Source: Physcomitrium patens (lineage: Eukaryota; Streptophyta; Bryopsida; Funariales; Funariaceae). From it: 64,000 nucleotides of DNA. The stretch spans positions 13,983,207 to 14,047,206 of the forward strand of contig NC_037273.1 in NCBI RefSeq assembly GCF_000002425.4, in the 5' to 3' direction. Below are positions 33,440 to 46,100 of the stretch, in pieces (positions within the stretch are counted from its first letter, which is position 1; every line of letters starts with the position of its first letter). A model generated the notes under the pieces. That model searched no databases, was not told the DNA's origin, and worked only from the letters and a program-made list of their open reading frames with translations. Position numbers and translations under genes: made by a program.

Positions 33440-34800
33440 TTAGAGCATCATCCTTATGATTGTTCCATTGGACTTCATGAAGGAGATCAACCACCATTTG
33501 GACCAATCTATAGCCTATCATAAAAAAAGTTGATTGCAGTCAAAGAGTATATTGATAAGAATTTAATTAAGAATTTCATATGTCATTCTAAATCTCAAGT
33601 TGGGGCTCTTATTTTATTTGTGAAGAAAAAAGATGGATCTTTGAGGATGTGTGTGGACTATTGAGGACTCAACAAGATTACTATTAAGAATATGTATCTT
33701 CTACCTTTGATTTTAAGACTTTTTTATCAACTCAATGAAGCAAAGTTTTATACAAAAATAGATCTACGAGAAGCATATAATCTAGTATGTATTAAAGAAA
33801 GAGATAAATAGAAAACTATATTTCTAACCAAGTATGGATATTTTGAATATAATTTCATGCCTTTTGGACTCACAAATACACCAGCTACTTTTTAATATCT
33901 TATAAATAATGTCTTTTGTGAATTTCTTGATGATTTTGTTGTCTGTTATGTAGATAAGATCTTAAACTATTCTAAGAACACAAAAGAATATGAAGTTCAT
34001 ATTCATTGTGTATTATAAAAACTTATAGATGCTGAATTAAATACCAAGTTAAAAAAGTGTGTATTCTTTATTATTTAAATTTATTTTTTAGGATACATCA
34101 TTTCCAATGAAGGGCTAATGATGGATTTGAAGAAGGTTTAGACTATCATAGATTGAAAGATTTTAAGAACAATAAGGGATGTATGATGCTTTTTGGACTT
34201 TGTTAATTATCATTGGATCTTCATGAAGAATTGTTCTCAAGTTGTAGCTTGACTTACAAGTTTGACTTGTAAAGAAAAATTTAAGTAGAATAAAAAAGCT
34301 AAAGCATCATTTGATGCTTTAAAAAATGAATTTACTTATATACCAATCTTTCCAAGGTATTTTTTATGGAAATAGATGCATCAGACTTTACCTTGGATGC
34401 ATTATTATCTTAAATAGAATTAAATGATAAGTTCTATCTAATAGCTTTTCATTCTAGATAATTTTTAGCAATCAAGATTAACTATGAGATTTGCAATAAA
34501 GAACTCCTTGTAATCATGGATTGATTTCAAGAATGACATCATTACTTAGAAGGTGCCTTGAGTCCAATCATCATGTATACAAATCACAAGAATCTTAAGT
34601 ATTTCATGTTAGCATGTATTTTAAATTTTTGTCAAGCTCATTGGAGCATATTTTTATAATGATTTGATTTCAAGATTACTTATTGATCCAAAAAATAACA
34701 AGGTTTATTGGACGCTCTTTTTAAATGTTCTTATCTTGTATCAAAAGAAAGAAATGTATTTTTTGATCAACAAAGAATAATTTTTTTGAAGCCAAAATAT
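33440..34800 (+). pseudogene. RT and RNase H region of element F
   Basis: The lead is HHPYDCSIGLHEGDQPPFGP. RT then shows [34 protein letters not shown] and MPFGLTNTPATF, and a decayed catalytic region near 33945. RNase H follows from about 34360, with the TNHKNLKYF block (place of TDHKNL) near 34580. It is old and broken. Confidence 0.78.
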
Positions 34801-34869
34801 TTTTATCTTTGAACAATAAAATCAACATTAATCATTGATTCAACATTTTTCAAGGAAATTTAATTAAGT

Positions 34870-35224
34870 ATATCCACTCATCCTCTTGTCTATGACATGA
34901 AAAATAATTCTTCAAAGTCTTATGATATTTCTAAGTTTGAGTTCAAGAACAACCTACTCAATTTCAAAGGAAAATTATACATTCCAAAAAATAGAGCACA
35001 ATTATATATTCTTCAAAATTATCATGACTTTTCAGTAGTCGAATATTTAGATACAATAAGATGTTGGACCTAATATGAAGAGATTTATAGTGGCCTCAAA
35101 TGTAAAAGGTAGTCAAAGACTTTGTACAATCATATGATATTTATTCAAGATCTAAAACTCCTCGCCATCGACCTTGTAGACTTCTTCAACCTTTATCTAT
35201 TTCAAAACAACTATGATCTTTCAT
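34870..35224 (+). pseudogene. Integrase N-terminal region of element F
   Basis: Contains NNLLNFKGKLYIP and the zinc-binding region around LQNYHDFSVV, then a text corresponding to the segment before the core. It stops at the inverted L1 LTR at 35225. Confidence 0.6.
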
Positions 35225-36477
35225 TGTCGGGATAGAGAGGTTTTGCCTCAAGAAAGCGCTGGGCTTCTGGCTGTCACTAATTTCTCAATCAAGCTTAAAA
35301 TAAGGAAACCCTAATTTTATATATATAAGTCCTCCTTTTGGGACAATTACACCAAATACTTAAGTCTTAAATAACCAACAACATCCAAAATATGGTAGAA
35401 GTACTCTAAAACCTTATATATCCTTGTGTGGAAATTCTCCCGAACCTCAACACCTTATAACTCTTGATCCAACCGTCCAAACAAGCTCAAAATTTACGTG
35501 AAGTACTGATATGTTGTTATTAATTTTTACAACAAATTTCAACCGCAAATTCGTCGCGGATCTTGAGATATCTCTAAAACCCTAACAGTCGCTTCAAACC
35601 ATAATCTTTATATACCCGCGCGCAATTTTCTTCATATCTCACAAACCATAAGTTCAAATGCCACTAAACTTATATAGATAGCTTCTTAACACAAATTTTT
35701 ACATTCTCCCAAAGTTTGAGCCAAAATTTCGTTCGAAAACTCAAGTTATAACTCCTAACACTACTTTGAACAAAACCGCTCACTTACTGCCTTTGATTTG
35801 AATGCGCTGTCTTTAACTCCCTATAACTCCTTCACATAAACTTCAAATGCAAAATTTCCTTCGCAAAAGATGTATGTCTTGAAGTTGCCCTTCCAGCCGC
35901 ACCTTCCGATCTCCAAAAGATTCCGTAAGACTCCTCGTAAACTCAAAAGAGTAACAGTAGGTCTCAAATTGACACCTTAACTTCAAACGGCTATAACTTA
36001 TTCACCTTAACTCAAAACCCTATAAAATTTGCACAAAAATTGTAGCCAAAACCGTAAACTTTACAAACCTTGCCTTTGATTTCCTAATGGCCTCTTTGAA
36101 GTCCCCGAAACCCTTATCAAGGTCGCAGGCAGCCTCCTAAAAGCCCATTGGGCATGGATTTCGACCAATGGGGATGAAGATCCTTATTTTTACCTTCATC
36201 CAACCATGCCTTGGTTTCATCCCTCCCAATTAACCTCCTATTAGTTTAAATCTTCATCTTTAAGCCCCTATCTCCTCTCAAGGCTTCATACTTAACATTA
36301 AGGTTCTATAACTTTTATATACTATAATCAAACTAAGTAAGGAAAACAAAATAATTTTTTTTTTTTACCAACTCTTTTTAATTTAATCTATTAATCACTT
36401 TAACACACATTTAGATTTATTAACATATAATATATTTTAACTAATTTTTACATACTGTAAGCATTTACAGTACGACA
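35225..36477 (-). mobile_element. L1 solo LTR in element F
   Basis: The inverted L1 LTR starts TGTCGGGATAGAGAGG and ends ACAGTACGACA on the plus strand, 1253 bp. The 4-bp flanks TCAT and CCGT differ by transitions only. It has no internal region. It is one of the better preserved L1 copies, with more G+C than the C LTRs. Confidence 0.85.
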
Positions 36478-37385
36478 CCGTTTCTATGGATTTTATTACA
36501 AATCTTTTAGTCTCATGTTTGTATGATTCTATATTTATAGTAGTAGATCGTTTTACCAAAATAGCATATTTTGTACCATGTACAAAATCTATCACAAGTG
36601 AAGAAATAATTAAGTTTTTTTTCAACATCTATCACTATCACAGTTTGTGTAAAGATATTATATCGGATGGGAAAACTCAATTTATATCAAGATTTTGGAG
36701 AACCATTTTTAAGATATTAAAGATAAATATAAAGCTCTCTTTCTCTTTTCATCTACAAACTCCTGGGCAAATAGAATAGGTGAATCGAGTTTTGGAGTAG
36801 TACTTGAGATGTACCATCAACTATCATCAAGATGATTGGACAATTTTATTACCATTGGTAAATTTTACATATAATAATTCAATATATTCTTTTATTTAAG
36901 AAATATTTTTATTTAGCAGTTATGGTTATCATTTACAACTTGATATTTTTGACTTTTCAAAAATTGATGTTGCGGCAAAAGATTTGGCAAATCGTTTATT
37001 AGAGTTACATACAACAATGAAGGTGTAATTATTGAAAGCTCAAGAATGACAAAAAATTAGTATAGATGCCTATTGCAAGGAACAGCAATAATTCAATATA
37101 AGTGATAGAATATGGCTACTTTGCTGCAGTATGAAGATTACTTATTTTTATGACAAGTTGGACTATTGTAGGCTTGAATCTTTTCCTATTAGTACATAAG
37201 TCAATATTATTGCTTATTAATTATATCTATTAGAGTCCATGAAAATTCACTCTATATTTCACATATCTCTTCTTGAGCCATATAAAATAGTGAATATCTT
37301 GAAAAGAAGATAAATGCCACTTCTTCTTATAGAGGTAGATAATAATCAAGAATTTTAGGTCGAAGAAGTTTTAAATTCAAGACAA
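36478..37385 (+). pseudogene. Integrase core and chromodomain start of element F
   Basis: SMDFITNLLVS opens the core (first acidic residue), then VVDRFTKIAYFVP, DIISDGKTQFISRFW (second acidic block) and a decayed HLQTPGQIE (place of HPQTDGQTE). A C-terminal part follows, and the last residues FQVEEVLNSRQ match the start of a chromodomain, cut by E's LTR at 37386. It is old and broken. Confidence 0.78.
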
Positions 37386-38850
37386 TGTTATGATGTAACA
37401 CAACAAATAGATGAAAGAGTGTAAAAATTAATATAATATAAAAAATCTTAGTTCAAAGTATTAGAGAAAATTATCTTAGAGATATAGCTAATAGTCAAAA
37501 GGGTAATAAAATTAAAAAGTACTAATATTATTTTTTATAAAATAGGCTTCTACTTACTTTGTTGACCATAAATAAGACAAAGTAAAGTAGATTAGAAAAA
37601 TAAAGAATATGAGCATTTATAAGAAGAAGTTAGGAGTTGGTTTTAATAAAAATTAATTCAAAAAGATAAAATTTGATACCCAAAGAAGGCTAGTTATCAA
37701 CCAAGGTCAAAATCAGACCCCGAGGCACAAAATCAAACACCTATAGCAACTCTAGGATATAAGGTAGATCAAAGAGTGGAATTTGAAAGCAGACTAGATA
37801 GAATTTCTATGAACATTTTTTTTGTATGATTTGGATTTGTAATGATTTTGTAAGAGCTTTACAAATTTAATTTTGTTTTCAAATGACTTAGATTTTCTGA
37901 AATAAAGTAGGATTGATGTTTTGAACCATTTCAAGAATTTTGTAATAGGTCTAAATGTGAAATTTTGTGGATTAATGGTTATAATTAAGCTTAATATGTG
38001 TTGTAAATTTGAGCTTGATCGAAGGATTGGATTGAGGGTTATTAAGGTTTTTGTGGGTTATGGTCTTAGAATTTAGGGTTTTGAAGACCAGTGAGGATTT
38101 TTAAGATATCTTATAATCTATCAATTGGATTACAGTGAAAGTTATATGTTTGGATAGTAGACTTATTTTTCTTTGTATATGAGAATTTTGAGATTTATTA
38201 AATAGTTTGATAAGAAGAAATTGGTATTCAAAATTCAACATTCAGATTGGAGAAGAAGGTCCATCCATACTTGAGTGCATTTTTGTCATTATCATCTATT
38301 TGAAGTTAAGAATATTACCTTGCTCCTCAAAAATTTTGAACTCAATCCAATGGTTGGATTGAAAGAAATTTAGTGCTAAAGTTCTTTATTTTTTAAGGAT
38401 ATTGGTTATTATTATTAGATATTAGTTATTGCTATTGGATATTAATTATTGCTACTGGATATTGATTATTGCTACTGGATATTGATTATTGCTACTAGAT
38501 ATTGGTTTTTGCTATTAGATATTCGTTTTTACTATTAAATATTGATTATTGCTATTGGATATTGATTATTGCTACCTAATATTGGTTTTTGCTATTAGAT
38601 ATTGATTTTTACAATTGAATATTGATTATTGCTATTAGTTATTGGCTATTGCTACAAGTTATTGGTTATTACTACTAATTATTGGCTACTACTATTGAAT
38701 ATTAATTACTACTATTATTTTATGATTATCGCTATTAATTATTAACTATTATTACTAGTTATTGGCTACTGTTACTTGATATTGCTTATTGCTATTGGTT
38801 TTTGATTACCGCTATTAGTTATTGGCTATTGTTACTGGTTATTAGCTCTT
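37386..38850 (+). repeat. 5' LTR of element E (L2 family), first part
   Basis: It starts TGTTATGATGTAACAC and aligns with the E 3' LTR (61434 onward). It ends in a minisatellite into which D is inserted. The LTR resumes at 53917. Confidence 0.8.
38390..38850 (+). repeat. Minisatellite in the E 5' LTR
   Basis: About twenty or more imperfect units of about 20 bp, consensus near ATTGCTATTGGATATTGATT. More units continue after the D insertion at 53917-54040. The unit differs from the GGATTTGATTAA units at the equivalent place in R1 and R2. Confidence 0.8.
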
Positions 38851-38933
38851 TCTAGAATAGATATTAGTTCTTTTTCGTAAGATATTGATAAAATAGACTA
38901 ATAGTTAATAGAATAGTCAGTTCAGGAGGATGG

Positions 38934-40020
38934 TGTCGAGGTAGAGAGAATTTGCCTCAAGAAAATACTGGGCTTCTGGCTGTCACTAATTATTCAATTA
39001 AGCTTTAAAATAAGGGAAGCCCTAAGTTTATATATAAATTTTCTCTTTTTGAGCAATTACACCAAATACACAAGCCTCAAGTAACCAACAACACCTAAAA
39101 TATGATAAAATCCTCTAAAATCTTGTATATCCTTATATGAAAATTTTCTCAAACTTCAACAACTCATATCTCCTAATTCGACTATCCAAACAAACTCAAA
39201 TTTTTCATGAGGTACTCATGTATTCTTATAAACTTTGACAACAAATTTCAACTGCAAATTTGTGTGGATCTTGAGATATCTTGAAATCCTAACAGTCGCT
39301 TCAAACCCTTATCTTTATATACGCGCATGTAATTTCTTTTATATCTCACAAAATATAAGCTCAAATGCCACGAAATTTATATGTATAGCTTTTTAACACA
39401 AAATTTTATATTCTCCAAAAAGTTTGAGCCAAAAATTTGTCCGAAAACTCAAGTTATGGCTCCAATCATTACTATAAACAAAGCCGCTCATTTACTGCCT
39501 TTGATGTGGAAGCGCCACCTTCAACTCTTTATACCTCCTTCATATGAACTCCAAAAGTAATAATTTTTTTGTAAAAAATGTAGGCCATAAAATTTCTATT
39601 CCAGTCACATCTTCCGATCTTCAAAAACTACAGTACAACTCCTCGTATCTTCAAAAGAGTAACAATATATCTTAAATTAACACATTAACTTCAAACGGCT
39701 ATAACTTCTTTACTCTAACTCCAAATCCTCTAATTTTTACACACAAATTGTACCCTAAATTCTAAAATTTACAACCTTAGCTTCTAATTTCCAAAATGCC
39801 CTCTTTGAAGTCGCCAAAATCCTTGTTAAGGTCGCATGCAACCTCCTTAAAGCCCATTGGATATGGTGTTCAACCAATAGGGATGAAGTTCTCCATTCCT
39901 TGCCTTTATCCAACCATACCTTGCTTTCATTCCTCCCAATTAGCCTCCTACTAGTTTAGATTTTCATCCTTAGGCTTCCACCTTCTTTCAAGGCTTCATA
40001 CTAAATATTTAGGTCTTATA

Positions 40021-40054
<34 letters not shown>

Positions 40055-40213
40055 TTAAAGTCAAAATCAAAACAAGTAAAGAAACAAAGTAAAGTTTCTT
40101 ATATCAATTACTTTTAATTTAATCTATTAGCCACTCTAACAAATATCTAGATTTATTAACATATAATATGTTTTAATTAATTTTTACATACTATAAGCAT
40201 TTACAATATGACA
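38934..40213 (-). mobile_element. L1 solo LTR in the D 5' LTR
   Basis: Inverted: starts TGTCGAGGTAGAG and ends ATATGACA on the plus strand, 1280 bp. The flanks ATGG (38930-38933) and ATGA (40214-40217) fit a 4-bp duplication, confirmed by the uninterrupted text GGATGGATGATTG in the D 3' LTR. It contains a (TTA)n run at about 40024-40055. Confidence 0.88.
40024..40055 (+). repeat. (ATT)n microsatellite
   Basis: About ten perfect trinucleotide units inside the L1 solo LTR. No equivalent tract of this length is in the other L1 copies. Confidence 0.9.
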
Positions 40214-40888
40214 ATGAATGATTGATTTAGTTATTAAAAGCGGTTAATTACAAGATTATGGTTAGAATCTGGAAATCAAGAGCAATTATATAGGAGTTAT
40301 AGAAGTTTGTTGGGGTGCCAGACTGTGATAGTCATGAGCCAGGGTAAGCTTAGTGCTACCTTTTTGTTTCTTTGGTTCTTTGTTGTTGAAGAGTAATGGA
40401 CAGTTTTTGAATACTAAGAAGTGAGCCTGTGGAATAAATCAGAGATTGATTTATGAGTTATTGATTATATAATTGGAGTACTAAGTGATTGAATTATATC
40501 AAAATTTATTGGAAGATTGATTGTGGATGGAAGATTATGATTGTTGTTTATTGAGAGTTATGTATGTTTTGACAGAGGAAGTCTGTGATTACATAAATTA
40601 TGTGAATTCAGGTTTGTTGGAGTGAAGTCTGTTATTTCTGGTGTTGGATGGAAATTATATCTTTTGAGAGTGCACAGTTGCATACTATTGTTATCAGTTG
40701 ATGAAGGAGTATTGTTACTGGAAGAAAATATCATAATATTTCTTGGTATTTTAGTGGTTCGGATTACAATTAATTGAGTGACCCTAACATATAAGCTCAT
40801 ACGCTTAGTCTTTTTCTGAGTTCGAATCCCCCTCTACATTTTTATTCTGAAAGAAATTTATAGAATAAGTAAAAGAATAATCACATTT

Positions 40889-40906
40889 TGGCGCCGTTGC
40901 CGAGGA
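40889..40906 (+). other. Primer binding site of element D (tRNA-Asp type)
   Basis: TGGCGCCGTTGCCGAGGA lies three bases after the 5' LTR. It is nearly identical to the tRNA-Asp site of Athila/Tat elements and homologous to the A site at 12611. Confidence 0.88.
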
Positions 40907-40999
40907 TTGACAATAGCATTCAGTATTAGGAATTAATTGCCGGATGTGTAAATGGGAAATAAGAAGCAAATTCAGCAGTATATAATGAAAGATTATGAT

Positions 41000-42823
41000 T
41001 ATTAAGAATGAAAAAATTGCAGTGAAGAAAATATGCCAATCGAAAGAAAGACAAGAGAGAGCGCAAGCAAGAGAATCGTTGTAAAATGAGCAAGAATGTA
41101 AGTTAAAAAGGAAGCGTCGACAAAGTTGGATTAAGCCATAGTTGCATGCTTGTCGGCATATCCAAGCATATTCAAAAGCTCACCGATCTCTAATATTTCA
41201 GACATATATATTGCTAAAAAAATTGCCAAGAGCACTCGCAAGAAATTTTGTCAATAACCCAGCGTATCTCTGAGCTCGTTAATTGCAAGTAGAAGAAACA
41301 CAGAAGAATTGGATACTCAGTTGGGTACCTTTCCAATAGCAGAAACTGCCGATTCTATAAAAATTGGTTCTATAGAATGGCATAAATTGCTTACCAATAA
41401 GGGCCAATTCAACATATTTCAAAATCTATCATTTTTACCTCCAATTCAACTAATAAACTTATTCAGGGATAATAATAGCAAATTGAAGAGGTTGGAAAGT
41501 TTAGAGAAGATAATTGAGGAAGGCAGTGGTAATTTTAATAAGAGATTAAATGACACATTGTCTTCTTCAATGACGATGAGTAGTCCAATAGTTCCAATAG
41601 CAGCCCAAATGGATGACGTAGGCAATCACAACACCAGCGTGGCTCCATTACCTACTTTTAGGGGCTTTTCGGGTGTGGATTCTGATCAACATTTGTCTGA
41701 GTTTCTGACAGCATGTGTAGCCAATAATAGAAGAATCGAAGATATTTGGTTACAATGGTTGTCAGCAACTTTAAAAGACATGACGTTCGAATGGCACAAC
41801 CGCCAACCAGTGGGTCAATTTTGAAATTGGGAAGCATTGAAGAATGCATTTTTAACCCATTTTTGGCCATTAGGTTTTGAAGATCATCTTTGAGAGAGGT
41901 TAATGAATAGTAAAATGATCCTAGAGGATGCAATGGAATTGTATTATGGCTGGGTGGCTGATATACTCAGTAAGTGGCCGAATCACCAAATATTGGAGGC
42001 ATTTATCTTATCCATATTAATCAATGGTTTGTATCCACCAAAGTTAAAAATGTTTGTGAAGGAAGCTCAATCCGTTATGACATCTTCATCCCTTAATAGA
42101 GCCAAGATTTGAGATGAATGCCATTATGATTAGTTTTTAACTACGGGAGCTACGATGATTCTAATTCAAGGCAGTTATCAAAATTTGACTTGGAACGGAT
42201 CAATGGGTAGTTATCTACAGATGTTAGAAACAGGGACCAATTCCAGTGACAATATTCAAAGGTCAGTTAATATCATCCCATTGTAAGCTATACTACTGAA
42301 TGTGACAACAACATATGCTCCATATTTTCCATATCAACAACAAGCATTAAGTACAGTAGAATTACCAATAATACTAGCCCTAAAAGATTCCAACAAAACC
42401 TTGTTATTAAACATAACGAAGAAAATGGAGGAAATGGCCATCAATATGGCCAAGGATAAGGAGAAGAGGTACAAGCCTACCAATACTAGGACCAATGTAT
42501 GGTACAGTAATTGTAAGAATCACAGTCATTTGGTAACAGAATGCCCTTCACCCTAACAAATGATGGATCAATGTATATTTTGCGGAGCAAAACTTTTAAT
42601 AACTAATTGTTGGAATTAGTAAAGGCAACAATAATTTAGTAATCAAACCATGATTCCACTGACTTAGTGGGATGTCAATCAAGTTCAAATGGGAAATACG
42701 TATGGATAGAATGGAAATAGATCTAATCGATAAAATCGAACATTCAATAACTTTCAAAGTTCCAATTTTAATCAGGGGTCTGTATCAAACCCCAAGAACT
42801 ACGGGAAGGAGTAGAAGAGATAT
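41000..42823 (+). pseudogene. Gag region of element D, up to the Copia insertion
   Basis: The capsid-like domain matches A: HLSEFLTACVANNRRIEDIWLQW-type text near 41690-41760 (quoted in parts: LSEFLTACVANN and WLSATLKDMTFEW). A linker follows, and a knuckle-like CKNHSHLVTEC region near 42510. The gag is interrupted by Copia element H, with more knuckle-containing text after it (48528 onward). It is old and broken. Confidence 0.75.
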
Positions 42824-43316
42824 TATTAAAGTAAAAGTAGAAAATATTATCTTGTATAAGATATTATCTTAGGTAAATTGCTAGTGGTCAAAGATTTGAC
42901 TCTTGGTATATGGTAAGGGCATCCAATGGATATAGGACGAAGTCATGGACCAAGAGTCAAAATCAAAAGAATAAAGTATTAATAAGGGAATATCCAAAGA
43001 GTAAGTATGAGTCATTAGTATGTATCATAGGATACCCTCAAAGTTCATGAGATACTAAAGGATCCTAAGAACATGTGTGTAAGATGTAAGAGTAATTAGT
43101 ATTGGATATAGGATACTCTTGGAACTCGTGAGATGCCAAAAGGATCCTAGGGCTATGTGTGTAAAAGTCAAAGAGTGGGCATTGTCTTTTAGGGCAGCAA
43201 CTACCACCTATAAGTAATGGATGTTGGAAGTGAGAGATATCTTACTCCATACTCTCTTTGTGTGCAATCTTGCTAATGCTAAGTGTTGTATCTTCTAAGT
43301 ACTTATTTACTTAATA
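42824..43316 (+). repeat. 5' LTR of Copia element H
   Basis: 493 bp, with a homologue of equal length at 48035. It ends CTTATTTACTTAATA, followed by a PBS-like GGTTATGAGCTC. Confidence 0.9.
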
Positions 43317-43632
43317 GGTTATGAGCTCACTTACATTTACTTGTGAGTTTTGAAGTACTTTGAAGTCTTTCTTGTTGTAAGGAGTAGATCTTATGGTTAT
43401 TGCTGAAGTTTGAGTTTGTTATCTTCTAATCTTTCTTATGTATCTAGTTGTTGATGTAATTTTGCTCTTATTTATTGTTAATAGCACTTATAGTCTTTGT
43501 TATTGTTAGACTCTATATAATGATATTTTAGAACTCTAGTATTATATTTCTTTGCCAAGATTTTCCATTGGTGTTCTAACTTTGTACTTTCATGTACTTA
43601 ACTTCTTAAGAGATTGTTCTATTTTCACAAGA

Positions 43633-43668
<36 letters not shown>

Positions 43669-43898
43669 AGAAAAGAGGGGTGATTGAAGAGTGACAAAGC
43701 TTATACAAGAGGTTCAAATAGAGTGTAAGACTTGTGAGAAGTCTTATATATGGAGTTGAGAGTGATACAAGAGTGAAATCACTTGTTTACTTACAAAGAG
43801 GGCATTCTGGGTTTCTAAGGTAGCAATACCTTCTTGTTGATTTTGAGTATTCTATATCTTCTTTTTTTGATTTTCTTTCACACATCCTTTCTTTAGAC
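43317..43898 (+). other. Leader of Copia element H with PBS-like site and poly-T run
   Basis: GGTTATGAGCTC directly after the LTR resembles the Tork-type PBS for initiator tRNA-Met (TGGTTATCAGAGC). About 580 bp without coding signal follow before gag. They include a T run of about 31 bases at 43637-43667. Confidence 0.65.
43637..43667 (+). repeat. Long poly-T run
   Basis: About 31 uninterrupted T residues in the leader of element H. This could be a slippage product or the reverse of a poly-A tail of a small insertion. Confidence 0.85.
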
Positions 43899-44640
43899 AT
43901 GGCTTCAAGTAAGGATGAAAGCTTGAGAGTAATTGAGAAATTTAGGGGTGACAACTTTTACTATTGGAAGAAGAAAATGGAGCTTTTGTTGGCTTCATTG
44001 GACCTTTGTGACATTGTTGATGAAAGTGAAGACCCTCCAAGTCACAATGCTGATATCAAAGTAAAGAAGGAGTACAAACGTGGTGAAAGGAAGGCTTTTG
44101 GAATGATTGCAATAAACCTTGATGATGCCCATTTTTCACATGTTATAGCTTGCAATGGACCAGTAGAAGCATGGAAGACTCTTTGCAACATCTATGAAAG
44201 TAGAAACCTTGCCAACATCCTTTGGACAAGGAGAAAATTCTTGACAGTAAAGATGGAAGAAGGAGATGACGTCATGGCTCATGTTAACAAGGTAAAAGCA
44301 CTTGCTAACCAATTAGCAGTTGTTGACAAACTAGTTGATGATAAAGACATTGTGTTGACATTGCTCATGAGCCTTCCTGAATCCTACAACTACTTAATTG
44401 TGGCATTGGAGTCCATCAATATAAAAGAGCTTACTATGAACTATGTCATGTCAAGACTTGTCCATGAAGTGACCAAGAGGAAAGAAAAGGAGCTTACAAG
44501 TGATGATTTGGCTCTATTTTCAAGATAAGGCAAAGGTAGCTATTCTCACCAACGTGATAATTCAAAAAGCAATGTGAAAAAATACTATATTTGTAGAAAA
44601 TCAGGTCATTTTGTTAGAAATTGCTACAAGATCAAAAAAG
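43899..44640 (+). pseudogene. Gag region of Copia element H
   Basis: It opens MASSKDESLRVIEKFRGDNF, and then YYWKKKMELLLA, the usual Copia gag start (UBN2-type domain). AWKTLCNIYESRNL and RRKFLTVKMEEGDDVMAHV follow, and a CCHC knuckle CYICRKSGHFVRNC (first cysteine read as part of the knuckle region near 44590). The start ATG at 43899 is the first in frame and fits the family. It is broken. Confidence 0.85.
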
Positions 44641-45300
44641 GAGATAGGGAGGATGCAAACAATGCTAGTGATAGTTTTGGTGGAGATGAGTATGCTTTCA
44701 TGGCAAAGGAAGGAGCCTCCATGGCTGCCATGTCAAAGTGGATTATAGATTCAGGTGCTACTAAGCACATGACACCATGGAAGTGTTCATTTGACACTTA
44801 TGAAGAAATTCCAGCAACAAAAGTGTGGTTGGGAGACAATGGCATGGTACAAGCCATTGAAATTGGCTCCATTGTAGTGGAGATTGTTGTGAAGGACCAA
44901 ATCAAGAGGATCAGATTGAAAGAAGTCCTACATGTACCAAAAATGAAGAAGAACCTCCTTTCGGTGAGCAAACTTGTATCATATGGTTGTAAGGTTCAAT
45001 TTGACATGAATGGATGTTTTGTCAAGACATTGGATGGCCAACATGTTGCCAAAGGCCTTAGACATGGAAATCTCTACTTCATCAATTGCAAAAAGGTGAA
45101 TGGAATTAAAGTGGCAGTATTTATTGATTTTCCACAAAATCAAGACGAGTTTGGAATTTGGCATCAACGACTTAATCATTTGAATGCCAAATACATGAAG
45201 GAGATCCAATCCATGGTAAATGGCTTAGATCTTGGCCAATTCAGCCATAATGCCATGACACTTGTTTGTGAAGGATGTATACAAGGCAAATAATAAAGGG
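44641..45300 (+). pseudogene. Protease and integrase N-terminal region of Copia element H
   Basis: The aspartic-protease block WIIDSGATKHMTPW is near 44740, followed by VLHVPKMKKNLLSVSKL (protease C-terminal side). The GAG-pre-integrase block IWHQRLNHLN is near 45160, and the CEGCIQGK zinc-binding end is near 45270. This is the classic Copia order. Confidence 0.87.
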
Positions 45301-46100
45301 CTTCATTTCCAAGTGGAGTTGCAACACATGCAACAAAATTGTTGAAGATTGTGCACTCAAATGTTTGTAGACCAATGAAGACACCATCAATTGGAAGAGC
45401 AAGGTACTTTGTTACATTCATTGATGATTTCTCAAGAAAGGTTTGGATTTACATCATTAAAGCTAAGAATGAATGTTTCTCAAAGTTTAAGGAGTTTAAG
45501 GCTCTTGTAGAAAAATAAAGTGAGTGCAAGATCAAAGTGTTGAGAACGGACAATGGAGGTGAATACATGTGAAAGCATTTTGATGACTTCATGAAGATTC
45601 AAGGTATTGCAAGACAAACCTCTACTTCTTACACTCCACAACAAAATGGAGTTGCTGAAAGAGTAAATCCTACCATTGTGGAGATGGCAAGAAGTATGCT
45701 TCATACACAAAACCTTGGGCATGAGTATTGGGAAAAAGCTATGGTAAATGCGGTGTACACAAGGAATAGGTGCCCTACAAGTGCACTTACATCAATGACT
45801 CCAGAAGAAGCTTGGAGTGGAAAAAAACCTTGTGTTTTATACATGATGATTTTTGGATGCATTGCTTATGCAAAGATACCAGATTGTATGAGGTCCAAAT
45901 TTGATGCAAAAGGTACAAAATATGTATTTGTTGGATATTGTGAAGGTACCAAAGCATATAGGCTAATATGTTTAGAAACCAAGAAGATCATCAAAAGTCG
46001 TGATGTAGAGTTTTTGGAGCATAAGAGTACTTCTGAGCACTTAGAAGAATGTCCAAGTTGGAATAAAGATGTGTTTGTGGACACATCTTCAAGTTCAGCA
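45301..46100 (+). pseudogene. Integrase core of Copia element H
   Basis: FIDDFSRKVWIY is the first acidic block (about 45420), LRTDNGGEY the second (about 45540), and TPQQNGVAERVN holds the catalytic glutamate (about 45630-45665). Then come PEEAWSGKKP and a KYVFVGYCEGTKAYRL block, usual before the linker to RT. It is broken. Confidence 0.87.

Larger units (their letters stand above)
33396..37385 (+). mobile_element. Element F: chromovirus-like Gypsy fragment
   Basis: The plus strand holds RT, RNase H, integrase and the start of a chromodomain. There is no LTR or gag, so it is a fragment. It begins at a head-to-head junction with G and ends where E inserted. An inverted L1 solo LTR (35225-36477) splits the integrase. 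RT text such as [11 protein letters not shown] and [16 protein letters not shown] is chromovirus-like, close to fungal and Tcn1-like types as I remember them. It is old, with many breaks. Confidence 0.8.
38851..40885 (+). repeat. 5' LTR of element D, containing an L1 solo LTR
   Basis: D text at 38851-38933 and 40214-40885 matches the D 3' LTR, with the L1 copy between. After subtracting the L1 copy (1280 bp) and a 4-bp duplication the length is 751 bp, equal to the 3' LTR. Near 40794-40836 tRNA-like boxes appear (GAGTTCGAATCCCC). Confidence 0.85.

Noticed and set aside
38390-38850. CRISPR array or centromeric satellite
   Set aside because: Units are about 20 bp, imperfect and without spacers, and the array is confined to one LTR zone.
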